From: Gerris lacustris
Lineage: Eukaryota; Arthropoda; Insecta; Hemiptera; Gerridae
Direction: 5' to 3'
Assembly: GCA_951217055.1 (NCBI GenBank)
Contig: OX578276.1
Coordinates: 74,887,144 to 74,951,143, forward strand
Length of the DNA: 64,000 bases
The translations under genes and the position numbers were made by a program. A model generated the notes under the pieces. That model was given only the letters and a program-made list of their open reading frames with translations, did no database searches and was not told the origin of the DNA. Below are positions 34,974 through 46,599 of this stretch, one piece after another. How positions within the stretch are numbered: the first letter of the stretch is position 1; each line of letters begins with the position of its first letter.

Positions 34974-35057
34974 ATAGTTTCAGTGGAATTATAGTCTCTC
35001 AAATTAATTTGAGTGACAAAAAAAAAAAAAAAAAAAAATATATATTAATGAGTTTTT

Positions 35058-36842
35058 TTACAACAAACTTAAATTTGTCATTTTTAATACCCATCCATGA
35101 TTTCCTGGTACTACAGCTCTATCTGGTAGACTTATTTTGGCTAAATATTTTTCAGTCACTGTTGCCTAAAAATAAAAAAATAAATCAGTTGGTTCGATAC
35201 AATTCTTATATTAAATAATAATACTTATTTGAGAATTATTTTTTAAGTAAATTTGAAATGAGAAACTAAACAATTTCATAGGTGATTTTTGTACTTACAG
35301 ATAGTTTCTGATTAACTCCTAACATGGTTATAACTGATTCTTTTTGTAACTTGGCACAAGCAAGGTATAAAGTTCCATTCTTAGGCCATCTTAAAACTAT
35401 TGCATATACATCATCGCCATTACTTCCTGTTGTGTACCTTCAACATACGAGTGTATTTGGTTAAAACTAGTATTAAATATTGAAAAAAAAAAAAAATAAA
35501 AAAAATAAAAAATAATAATAATACTAAAAGTACCACAGGGAAAGTAATTTATTTGATTAATTTAGCTCTTCACCTATAGGCATAGCTTAAACCTTCACAT
35601 GGTGGTCTCATAAGGCCTTTGTAAAGTTAAAAAAAAAATGCTAAATAATAGAAGGAATAAATAAAATTTACTGAAAGCACCAAAAATTAAGTCATTGATA
35701 GTATAAATCAACTTCTGAACTATTAATATTTAGTCCCAGAATTTGATAAAAGAATGTCCAAACTAATCCTACCAAACATTAGGTGTGTATGTATCATTTT
35801 GACAAAGGTCCCATGGTTTAGAAGAGTAAATGGATTCGCCATTAGTTTTCAACCAGTTGCCTACGTCTTTTAACCTCTCTTGAAACAACGGTAATATTAT
35901 TCCTTCTTTAGTAGGTCCCACATTTATGAGTAAATTTCCTGAAATAAATAGCAGTGAATAGTTAATGCATTGAAGAATTTTTCTTTTACAATACCTCATG
36001 TCCTTCATATATTGATAACTGAGTTTAGGAATAATGTTTTCCTTTTTAAGAATATCCAAAGAGTCAGGACTGGAAAACAGCAGAGTGGTTCGGCAGGGGG
36101 CCAGTGGCGTAGCTAGACCATTGGGGGCCCCCCCGCAAGGACCTTTTGGGGGCCCTCGCCAAAGAAAAAATTGATGAGCAAAAACAAAAACAATTGATGA
36201 AAAAAACCTCTTGCGTTCAGGATTGGGGCCCCTCCTCGACGTTTGTACAAGGATAGTAATTCCAGTTATTTCTGGATTTGGGGGCCCCCTGGCACTGGGG
36301 GCCCCCCGCAATGCGGGCCCATAGTTACGCCACTGCAGGGGGCTTGTGCAGATATTTTCCTTATTTGAATCTATGGTATGTTGTGTGGTAGATGGAATCT
36401 TCTTATCTATCACACAAAAATTGTGCAAATTCTGTCATGATCATTACTTATTATTTTCTTGCTGCAGCATCTGTAATAAATTGAAAATCTGATATGCCAG
36501 TAAATGTACTAACTAAATATAGGTAAAATTAATGAGCCTGGAAAGGCTTTTTATCTGGCTTTCATAATCTTTACCCTCTTTCCTGCTCCAAGTTTCCTCT
36601 GTCTGTATTTGATTAAAGTTCATTCTTTAAATTTTGCAGTTGGGTTCACAACAAAAAAAAGTGTTTAATCTGTAGTTAAAAATACATTTTTTGTATTTAA
36701 TTAGTATTTAGATCTACTTCTTGAAAAAGTAACCAATCATTCCTAATAACTCATTAGAAAATTAATACAAATGTAAAAAATAATAGTAAAAACTAGATGT
36801 TGGTTACTAGGCTAGTCATTTTACTGATAACCCTAGTAAGTA

Positions 36843-36880
<38 letters not shown>

Positions 36881-39800
36881 AAATTTACTGATTCCACTTT
36901 TTGTTGGTTAAAAGTATATTTATATAACTGTTTTCATAGTTACCTCCACAAGCAATAGTTGATGCTAGAGTATCAATCAAATCCTGTGATGATAAGTAAT
37001 CATCCAAATTTGAAGCTCGGTTATATCCCCATGAGCCTTTATCTATGGTCATGGCATTTTCCCATTTGTGGCTTTGAAGCTTGCCTACAAGGTAGTAATT
37101 CTTTATTATATTTTATATTGTTATGTAGGGAGTCATGCAACATAGAATTAGAGTGCTGTAAGATAGAATACAGTTATCTGTGGAACATGTGCAATTAAGG
37201 GACACAGATGGTAAAGTGATTTTCCCTTTTATCAGATTATTTGCGAGTTCAAAGAAACCTTTTTCCTTGTCTGATCACAAGTTCAGGACTTTTTATATTA
37301 TCTTCAATACATCAGAATAAAATTTAACCTCGATCGTGGCACTTTTATGTTTTTGACTGTGGTAATCAAAGCCGCTAATATCGAGGGATCACTGTATACG
37401 TATTATTTTCAGGATTAAAAAAAGGTTAATCTCACCTGGATTAAATCTATCTGAACAAGTGTAGTAGCCTCCATGTTTGCACATAGAGTCAGATCCCCAG
37501 CGATCATTTGTGACTACTTTTTTGGAAACAGGACTGCTATTGTAAAGCCAGGCTAAAAACTCCTCTGATTTCCAATAGCTACTTGGAGCTTCCCAGTCAC
37601 CGTCTGACCAAAGAACTTCAGGTTGGTATTTGTTTACCTTCATACATAATTATACACACACTATAAACATATTTATCTAAATTATTAGAGACGTCTCAAA
37701 ATTAAGTTACACTTTTTTTTAAATAAGTTTGAAAAAAATGTCAGCCTCCGAGATATGCGGATTTAAAAAAATAGTGTAACTTACTTTTGAGATGGCCTTT
37801 GTAGGTAGAGCCAAGACTTGCCCAGACTGCTGAAACCAACAGAGCAACAAGCAGAGAATTTGTCTCTGTGCAGGCGCCAAACGAGCAAGCTATGTTCGAC
37901 ACCCGCTCCGGTTTTTGTCAGTATTTTGAGGAAACATCAAAGGAATATTCAGTTTGGCCTGCATTGAGTGTAGACTCTTAATGAGCCAAGCAGGCTTGAA
38001 CCTTCCCTTATTATTTGCTGTGTGAATGATAATATAGGCTAATGCTGCTACAGTTTTCTAATTATTCATTGTAGGTAGAAGTAGCACAAACTGCAAAGTA
38101 TTAAACAGTTTAAAATTTACCAAATGAAAATTTGTTAATACAGAAATGTTTTTTGTGGATCGTGTAGTGCTCGGCTCACCCCTGTTCTGCTTGGGGCGTG
38201 TCCATTGACACCAGAACACCAAGTTGAGTACTGCTCTTTTTCTCCATTAGGTTTGGAAGTCTGGACAAGGCTTCAGATAAAACTTTTGATCATTCAGAAC
38301 ATAAGGATGTCACATGCGCATCAATAGTTCAGTTATATATTAATGTATTCATTTCAGAAAATAGTAAATAAGATAAAATAATTAAGTATAAAATTATATG
38401 TATATTTGTGGGAATATGTATACAGTCAGAAACACATAGTAAAATATTTTTAAAAAATCCATAAAGTGGTGGCTGTTCCTTTATTCACGCCTAACTAGAC
38501 CTACCACTCAAGATTATTTTGAGGGAAACCACCTTTTTAAATAAAAGCTATTCAGATAAATGAGCTTTTAGTGCATGCTGTAAGATCATTGATGAATCAA
38601 TGGTTTATTATATTTTATCTTATAAACTTATTTGTATTTTTATTGTTGTGTAACCTATTTAAACTAGTGGGTGGCCCCGGCCTTCCAAAGATTTTTCTTT
38701 GTAGTTAATTGATTTAATTTTTAACTGAAGAGGGCAGATTTTATAACATTTATTAGTTGTTAGGCAGCAGTGTATTATAGTGTTTTTATTTTATCTGTAA
38801 ATTATTTGTGCATTAAAGTTGTATACATTTCATATATAATACTCAAATAAATTCAATGTTATAAATTGAAATGAAATAATAATAATTATAAAACTTATGC
38901 TCACCAGCTCTTTCATTTCTGGCATGATTTTATTATTTACAAAATTCTGTTGAGTGTAATTAGAAGCTTTGTCTGCTAAATAGAGTGGGTTAAACCATTC
39001 ATAAAGAGAATGGTACAAGCCGAAATGCATCCCCTTCACTTTCCTAACCTCTTTAGCTAGTTCTCCTGAAAATAAATTGATCACATTAATAACCAGTTAA
39101 AAAAAATTTCTAACTTTTAGATGGTAACAACCATTTTATATGGTTATTAATTATTATTCTATGTTAAGTGGTATTCATCAATTATGAAAAAGTATTGCTA
39201 TAAGTATACATTGAATCTAAAATTATTACAGACCAAGATCAGAAGACATGTTATTATATTGAGTGGATCCTATGTGGGAGAACTGTCCCCTAAAGACATT
39301 ATTCCTATTAGAAAAGTATAAGAACACATTTGTCTTAGAAATGAAATAAGCATATATTTAGTTAATATTAAATAAACTCAGTAATTTGTATTTAGTTTAA
39401 TGTTTGTAGTTACTTCTAAATATTAATCTGCTGTTATAGCAGGATCCAAAACAAAAGTTTAATTTGAATTATTTAGAGTATTGATTTAAATTTGAGTCCC
39501 TGTAAAGCCCTTAAGGCCTTAGCAGATTAATTTAAGAGAGTTACTTAATGCTTATAATTTGCGAAGAAAATTACAAAGCCACAATAGCAAATAATTTTTA
39601 CACTTTTTCTCTTTGAGTTTATTTACCGCTTATTTATGAGTCTTTCAAGCAAATTTAATTAAAAATAAAATTGAATTCTTTACCTACTACGTCCTTGTGT
39701 GGCCCTGTGTCAACAGAATTCCAACTGAATGAGTATTTAGATGGCCATAAAGTAAAACCTTCATGGTGCTTACTTGTCAACACCACATACCTAAAATAAA

Positions 39801-42753
39801 ATGTACACATATGTATTTTAGATTTACCACATAGTTTATTGAAGCGAGCTTCTTACATTCAACAAACTATGCATCTTGTCTGTCTGTCTGTCTGTCAGTA
39901 ACATTTACGCGTGTGACAATAACTTGAGTAAAAGTTGACCGATTTAGTTGCAATTTGGTATACATGATCCTCTTACTAATACTCAGGCTAAGTTCGTTGG
40001 ACAGCGTGATCCGTCCAAGAGTTCGCGCGCAACGCTCGCGTAAACGAGAGGTTCAAAAATTAAATTGGAATTTCAGGACGGGAAAAGATTCTATCATCAT
40101 CTATTCAATGAGATGAACATTTTTTTTGAATTAACCTTTTTTAGTAACCAATAGCGACACTGCTATGAATTAATAAAGATCGCTAAAACTATTAAAGCGG
40201 ACCTAAACGTTTATAATAGAGAAAAATCCATTTTAACCGATATCAATCGTTCTAACGTAACGATTTTAATAAAACTTCATATACACCATCTAATGCACAA
40301 TTGAAACAGGCTTGCAAAATTTCAATTTGATACATGCAGTAGTTTTTTTGTAGCAAAGAGATACATTTTATAATAATTGAAAAGGAGATGTGTGGTTAGA
40401 GGAATAGTAAGAATGCGGGGTGGTTCCCTTACTACTAGCCGCTGTACTACTACTATACCCATTATCTATCAACTCATCATGATTCATGATTATCTATTTT
40501 TTCAATATTCAATACATATTTATTAGTATACCCTCGCTTCAATGATAGAGCCACACGATGCCTAGTTTTATAAGGGATGTATTTAATTTAGGCAGCCTTA
40601 TCTCTTACAGCTCTGCAAGACCTAAACAGCCTTACCAGAGAAGACACCTAACCCTGGCCCCTGTGGTTCACATCCCCTGTGAAGAGTCTAGGCCTGCAGA
40701 AAGGCTTATACAACTACATAATATGTAATGGATGACACAGGGTTACTGTTCATCAGCTAGACAAAACTTACTATCAAATCAGTCAATCAAAATAATTTAT
40801 TGTATATAAACTTAAGTTTGTACAAACGAGTTCGGACTGTTATAAATAATATAAAAAAAATTGAATAATGTTATACAGGCAATATAAGCAACAACAGTTT
40901 TACTTATAATTCAATCTAATGTTAAATAAATTAATGAGAATTATCAACATGTACTAACAAAATACTTAATAGTAATATTAAAAGTAATTAATATTAATAA
41001 CAATATAAAATAATGAGTTTAAATATGATTTTCATATACATACTACACGCACTTACATATACATACATACATACATGTGTATGTATTATATGTTTATGTA
41101 TTATTAATAATTAAACTCACACAAAAGAAAATGGTGTGTTTAATTTTTTTTTTATTAATTTATGTAAAATAAAGGTTCTAGATGTTGTTAGTAGAAAGAA
41201 AAAAATTGTACATCACAAGACGACTCCAATTTCATTGGATGATTACAAAATTGACTACTCTACATTATACCGGTGTTAAAAAATGTTCTTATGCCCTCCC
41301 GTCTGATTCCACTGTCTCTAAATAACAACTTACAAATTTAAATTTATATACATGTAAATATGATATATGATGTTTCAGGCACTTATAAGCCTTGGTGGAG
41401 ACGAAATATAGCCGAAAGTTTTTCTACAAAGATGAAATAGTTTAGTTTACTTGCTCACCCTTTACGACCCCTACCAAAATAGAGGTATAAATAATGCTTA
41501 GATTTTGATTTACTTACTTAGCTCCGGCAGCTTTAAAGAGTTCTACCCATTCAGTAACATTCCAAAACTCTGCTGTTAATTCCGGTGCAAAATCTTGGTA
41601 AGAAAAACCTGGCCTATAGTTTTTTTTCATAAATTGATTTATTAGATTTTGATTTCCCTTACTTGGTGATGGATTACCTGCCGAAATAAAAGGAAGCATT
41701 TATTTTCAGAATAATTATATTTCAAAATATATTTGTTGTATTATTAATAGTTAGAACTTTCTTTTATTGAGATAAGCTAGTGGTTATTATAAGACAGCAA
41801 ATTAAACCCATTCCATAGCTGAGAAAGAGGTCTTAAAGTGCTTTAAAAAAATTCTCATTCAGTCAAGAGGAAGATCCTTTTTATTACCTGAATATTAGAG
41901 ATACTTGATTGGATCTCTAAACTAGTGGCCTTAGCTCCAAGAATATATCACTCCTAAGGAGTGAGTTGACTCTACAAGGTTTGATTGTCACATATGAATC
42001 TGCTAATTGTCATAAACTCCTACTTTATTTAGTATATAATAAGGGTATATAATATAATAAGTTTATTATAATAAACTTATCATTATAAAAAAGGGTATAA
42101 TAATAATATTTATTATATAATAAGGGTACTGGGATTAATAATAATCGTTAAGAAAAAAATGAGGTTTGTATCCTGATCCCCCCCCCCCTCCCTTAAGTAC
42201 TTTTATCTTTAAAAAATATGATATAGTTTAAGTGGGATCAAGAAAAAATGGTAATAAATCAAGAAAAGAACTAGTCTATCAGGGTAATACCTACTGAAAG
42301 GGTGAAACTTGGTTTGATATCTCTCAACCAAAGTTAGGCATTGCAGTAGAAGTAGGACAATCTTAATTCATACCCTCTTGCCTTAGAAGAGAATCGATGC
42401 ATAGGGAAAAATTTGAATTGATTTTTTAATAAAATTTCTTTTTATAATTTTATTTTAGTTAAGAATACTAATGTTTGGTTCCAAGGTGAAATCTATTATA
42501 AAACTTTAAATAAATATAAAAAATGCAGACCTTTCCAGTCAATCCAAAACCATTCTGAAGTGTAACTTGGTACTGAGAAGACACCCCAGTGAATAAATAT
42601 TCCTATTTTTGCATCATCATACCAGGCAGGTAAAGGACGTTTGTCCAAGGCATCCCACTTAGCAGGGTACTCATCACTGTTACCTGTCACTGTAAAAATT
42701 GTGGCATTGCTACACAAGCCCAGCAGCAACACAATGACTGATTCCACTCTCAT
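35058..42753 (-). CDS. FUCA1: Alpha-L-fucosidase (GH29), complete
   Basis: Coding exons (minus strand, 5' to 3'): 42531-42753, 41518-41677, 39684-39790, 38905-39065, 37436-37637, 36944-37084, 35773-35938, 35299-35437, 35058-35165. Introns are GT-AG, phases agree, and the total is 1407 nt, giving 468 residues plus TAA. Human FUCA1 is 466. Known role: it removes alpha-L-fucose from glycoproteins and glycolipids, in lysosomes or secreted. Features seen: a hydrophobic N-terminal signal peptide (about 1-24), [92 protein letters not shown], then [15 protein letters not shown] with the expected nucleophile Asp229, [24 protein letters not shown], and [22 protein letters not shown]. The C-terminal beta-sandwich ends in TNLSLL. 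A splice acceptor in the 5' UTR (CTAG at 42787-42784) suggests an upstream noncoding exon. The symbol follows family naming; FUCA2 is a close paralogue in vertebrates. Confidence 0.95.
36102..36335. mobile_element. hAT-type MITE, 234 bp, with 8-bp target duplication
   Basis: The left terminus CAGTGGCGTAGCTA and the right terminus TAGTTACGCCACTG are inverted repeats flanked by CAGGGGGC at 36094-36101 and 36336-36343. An 8-bp duplication and CAGNGGCG termini are typical of hAT. The interior is rich in GGGGGCCCCC blocks. It lies in fucosidase intron 6. Confidence 0.9.
36845..36877 (+). repeat. A homopolymer of about 30 bases
   Basis: A long A run in fucosidase intron 6, a poly-U tract in the pre-mRNA, about 70 bases downstream of the exon 6 donor. 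Confidence 0.8.
37690..37797. mobile_element. Small fold-back MITE, 108 bp
   Basis: The left arm (37690-37713, with 'tctcaaaattaagttacact') and the right arm (37773-37797, with 'agtgtaacttacttttgaga') are inverted with few mismatches. It lies in fucosidase intron 4, ending about 50 bases upstream of the exon 5 acceptor in transcript orientation. Confidence 0.6.
39838..40565 (+). mobile_element. Dispersed repeat, copy B, possible non-autonomous Helitron
   Basis: A longer sister of 3467-3967 with the same start ('attgaagcgagct') and the same end ('gatgcctag' then T). It carries about 200 extra internal bases (around 40140-40380). It lies in fucosidase intron 2. Confidence 0.55.
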
Positions 42754-42783
42754 CTCTTATAAGTTTTGGCTAATATGATACAC

Positions 42784-45450
42784 CTAGAAACATAATAAAA
42801 TAATAATTTTTTTTTAAAATTGGCTCTTTTTAATAAACAAGTACGGAGCTTCACCTCATAATCGCCAGTTTCTGTATGATTAATTAAAAATTATTGAGTG
42901 TAAAATTTTAATAATTGCATATTCTTTTTCTACATTTCAAGACCTTTAAATTGATGTATAAAATGTCAGGGTGACTAAAAACTTTTTTTTTAGTCGCCCG
43001 CCATCTTGGAAATATTAAGTGTGAAAACTCCAAAAAGTGTACAGTTGTCACAAATGCCGAGATACACCTGAGTGCCGACTTTCATGTCCCTAGCTACAGT
43101 AGTTTATGAATTGAAACATGCCAACGTACAGACAGAGCCGTTATATAAGGTTTTTTTCGTACTTCGTACAGAAGCCTAAAACTACTTTTCTCCTTTTAAA
43201 TTGCTAAATTTAACCCTTAACTTCTGGGCTTCTTGTGCTTTAAAATTAACAAATTACTTGTAAACTGAGGATTTCTCCTTAACTTGGTCTTTTGGGTACC
43301 ATATATTTTCGTTTAAAAATTAAAGTTTAAACATGTTGAACATTTCGCTATATTTCAACCCCTTTGGGTCATTTTCAAGCTAAAACAACAATTACAATTT
43401 AATTAATAATTACATCTTACATAACAAATTACTAATAAATAATATAAACAATAGGAATTACAATTTTCTTATAAAAATGAATGTTTTATTTTATAATTAA
43501 ATTAAAATATTCTAAATACCTTGTAACTTTCCTTGTCACATGAATAGTGTAATACCTATTTTTAATAAATATATATAATAAAAATACATTTTAGTCACTT
43601 TTTACATGTGACTTTTTTTTTGTTGTAATAATTCCATTAAAATGATTATTAAAATAACATATTTAATTTTACTTTAAATCAAATTATAATTATCAATAAT
43701 TACGGGAGACATATTTAATGTTTGGACATAAATGTAACAGTCCTATAGATTATGTGCTTCTAATTAATACAAAATAACAATGCACACATGTAAAAAAATC
43801 GCAGGAAAGTACTTGCATCCAAGTACTTTTTAGGGTTTCATAGGTTATTAAGCATATTCGTTATTATATTCTAAAATAAAATTTTATTATCTTCCCATCC
43901 CGCACTATATGAAATTAAAAAAAATATAGACAAATTTAGATGAAGTCCCAAAACAGAAAATACAGAGCAGAGGAAAGGGATTACAGTAATGGTTTCATTC
44001 CCTGGATCGATCGCCCAGGGATTCACAATGTTATCGGTAATAACGAAAAGGTAAATATAAATAACATTCTTTCTGGAAATTTTTGTTACCCTTCCATAAG
44101 GTATTAAGGTGGTTGGGGGGGGGGGGGGGGGGACATGTTTTGGGTATATTTTGACTTATAAACTCAATAAAAATTACAATTTTTTAAAATGTTTATGCAT
44201 TTTTGTAATCTACTATAATGTAATCTTCAGCAACTTTCATTTGAGACTCCAATCTACATTTTCAAAAAATAAAATGTTTGGCTCACTGCGTATGTGTGCG
44301 CACAAAATTTGCAATTTATAAAATTGGGAATTTTTTCCCCGCAATTTTCATGGCCCCCCTATATAAGGTACTAGCATGAATTATTTCAAAAATTTAGGGC
44401 TAGTCGTTATGGGTTGGTTGGGGGGGGGGGGGGGGGGGGGGGAGGGAGTTTCGACACTAAAAACGCAATAAACATTAAATTTTATATATGGTGACTCCAC
44501 TCAAAAATTTATAACTAATCATATAAAATGTTTAACTTCTCTATATTTTTCCTATGCGTGGGTCAAAAAGTTACGGCAGTTTTTCAAATTTTATGTCTCT
44601 TGAATGAATTGTTCAGGGGATATGAACCAAAGTATGACGGATAGACCAACAAATCAGCCTCTGCATAAGGATTTTGAGGATGACCTACGAAACACTAAAA
44701 AAGAAGTCAATGAAGCACCAAAATAGGCCACATTTCGAGTGAAGCACTTAAATATTTTCAAAATATATTAAGATAAAATATGGATGAATTAATTATGTTA
44801 TAGAAAAGAATCATTGGTGCAAATTTCAGCTCAATCAAAAAATGGTTTAATGGAAAAATGGGTTAATGATGTGACACATTTATAATTTTCCGAGCAGCAC
44901 AACTGGGTGTAAGGACTGATTTTTATAATAAGTTTCAACTATCCAACTTAAAAACTGTGGGAGTTATGCGTGACACAGACAGAGATCGAGCTAAAAACTC
45001 CTCAAATCGTCTTAAAAACGGACAATTCTGTTGAAATCTCGGTTTGGGATTTTTTGGGGGAAAACAATAATTTTCCTTTAAGGTAAGGAAAAGTAAAAAA
45101 AATTAAAATATTTATAAAGCAATTTCATGTTTAAGAATGTAATATAATACAGTTGTTTTGTTCATTTTCTAAAAGTGACATGTTTTGTTGTGTTGTCACT
45201 TTATAAATACATTTACTTAGTGAGTGAGTTCAAGTTAACGTTTCTTATTCAAGTCAAGAAACGGGGCTGTTTGACGAGAATCATAAGAAATATAAAATAT
45301 GATTATTAGATGTTGTGAGCCGGCAACAGTTTCTTTTGTAATTTATTTGTCTATTCACAAATACGGATACACACTTAATTAGAGGGGGAATAGAGAGTAA
45401 ACATTTTTTTTTTTTAAATTTATATATTATGAGACTTTTTTTACATTTAT
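42784..45450. repeat. Gene-free stretch rich in dispersed repeats and G runs
   Basis: No exon was recognised. G runs of 18 (44115-44132) and about 23 (44420-44442) occur here. A block near 44615-44700 ('gatatgaaccaa..acggaYaga', 'ggatgacct') recurs at 61230-61310. The segment 44880-45075 is the inverse of the 6405-6720 repeat. A fragment of the SINE-like family lies at 43672-43713. The fucosidase promoter or first noncoding exon may be in the right part of this interval. Confidence 0.5.
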
Positions 45451-45579
45451 ATTATTTGCAAATTAATTTTGCTATAAGTTAAAGCGATGGCATGGATATC
45501 ATGAGAGAAGAGGCTATCCACCAGTGGTAATACTCCGTTGTGCATTACATTAGCTCAGTAAATTGTTTGGGGTGTGAAC

Positions 45580-45910
45580 TATGGTAGCAGGTCTCGAGGC
45601 CAATGCCTCCTCAGCTGACTGGATAATTGGTCAGGGATGTGGAGGGATACCATGGATTTGACTAAGAGATTAGGTATAGTCATTTAAGGTTTCACAGAAT
45701 TTTTTATGGCGGGGAGGAGCTAGGTCATGAACGAAAGGTCGTGGTGAATTGTGAGGTTAGAAACATATGATGGGGAAATATTGATTTTTTTTTTGAAGGA
45801 TCTTTAATTGAAGGGAATGGAGTCCCAGAGCTCAATTCCATAGGTCCAAATGGGTTTAAGGATTGAATTATAAATAAAGATATTATTGTAAAGGAATTGG
45901 TTAAGGGGTC
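45580..45910 (-). mobile_element. Degraded jockey-clade LINE fragment
   Basis: On the minus strand a broken frame reads YNSILKPIWTYGIELWD, a stop, then YVSNLTIHHDLSF, a further stop, and near the end SQLRRHWPRDLL. This order matches the C-terminal end of jockey reverse transcriptases (VLKPIWTYGIQLWG..WYVTN..IHxDL..RRLKRxHPxDL). It is pseudogenised by several stops. Confidence 0.75.
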
Positions 45911-46566
45911 AAAAAAAGGAGATTACATCATCTGTTAGTGTCTGACACAGTTTTGACTTGAACAGACTAAATTTTTTGGATACTCTTTCATTTTACACAT
46001 TCCGAAAACCGAATCCGGCCTGAACTTTTTCCGTGAATGTGTGTATGTCTGTCGCCCCAGTCAGACTTTATAGGCGCAAAACTGGCCATATGAAATCGAT
46101 TAATTTCTGACTGGGGTGCTTAAACCTCACACTAATGCTCTTTAAATCGAGTATTTATTATTTTATTAATTTGTGCTAGAACTAGAGTTATTAATTATTT
46201 ACTGGTGCAACTGCTGTATTCAGAGAAGAGGCTGGTATGGTAATTAAATTAATGCCCCATCATGGTTAATGATTGTTCAATGACTTCCCAGTCAAATTGG
46301 TTTTGTCTACATTTATTTTACCTTTTTTTAGCATTGTTAGTTATTACTATACTACTTAGTTTCTATTGGCTATTTTTTAAATATAATAGATAGACTCCAA
46401 ACTACAATTTGGAGAGTACTATATTCTTAGTAATGGAATTAATGATGTATAATATAGTCCTGATTTTATTCCTAAAAGGCTTTGGAAACAAAACTATTTA
46501 GGAATTTAATTTAATTGCTAGGCTTACATGATTATAGGAAACATAGCTAGTAATACCTAGCATGAG

Positions 46567-46595
46567 CCCCGCGTGGAGCGCGGGGTGAAAGCTAG
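46567..46595 (+). mobile_element. Helitron-like 3' terminus: GC hairpin followed by CTAG
   Basis: A perfect 7-bp stem CCCCGCG/CGCGGGG with loop TGGAG (46567-46585) is followed 6 bases later by CTAG (46592-46595). This is the canonical Helitron 3' arrangement, although the next base is A rather than T. The upstream segment (46410-46525) is shared with 30885-31015. Confidence 0.6.
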
Positions 46596-46599
46596 AAGA

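Noticed and set aside
35769..36428. 219-codon open frame on the minus strand as one protein
   Set aside because: Only 35773-35938 is fucosidase exon 7. The upstream part is intron read-through and the GC-rich hAT MITE.
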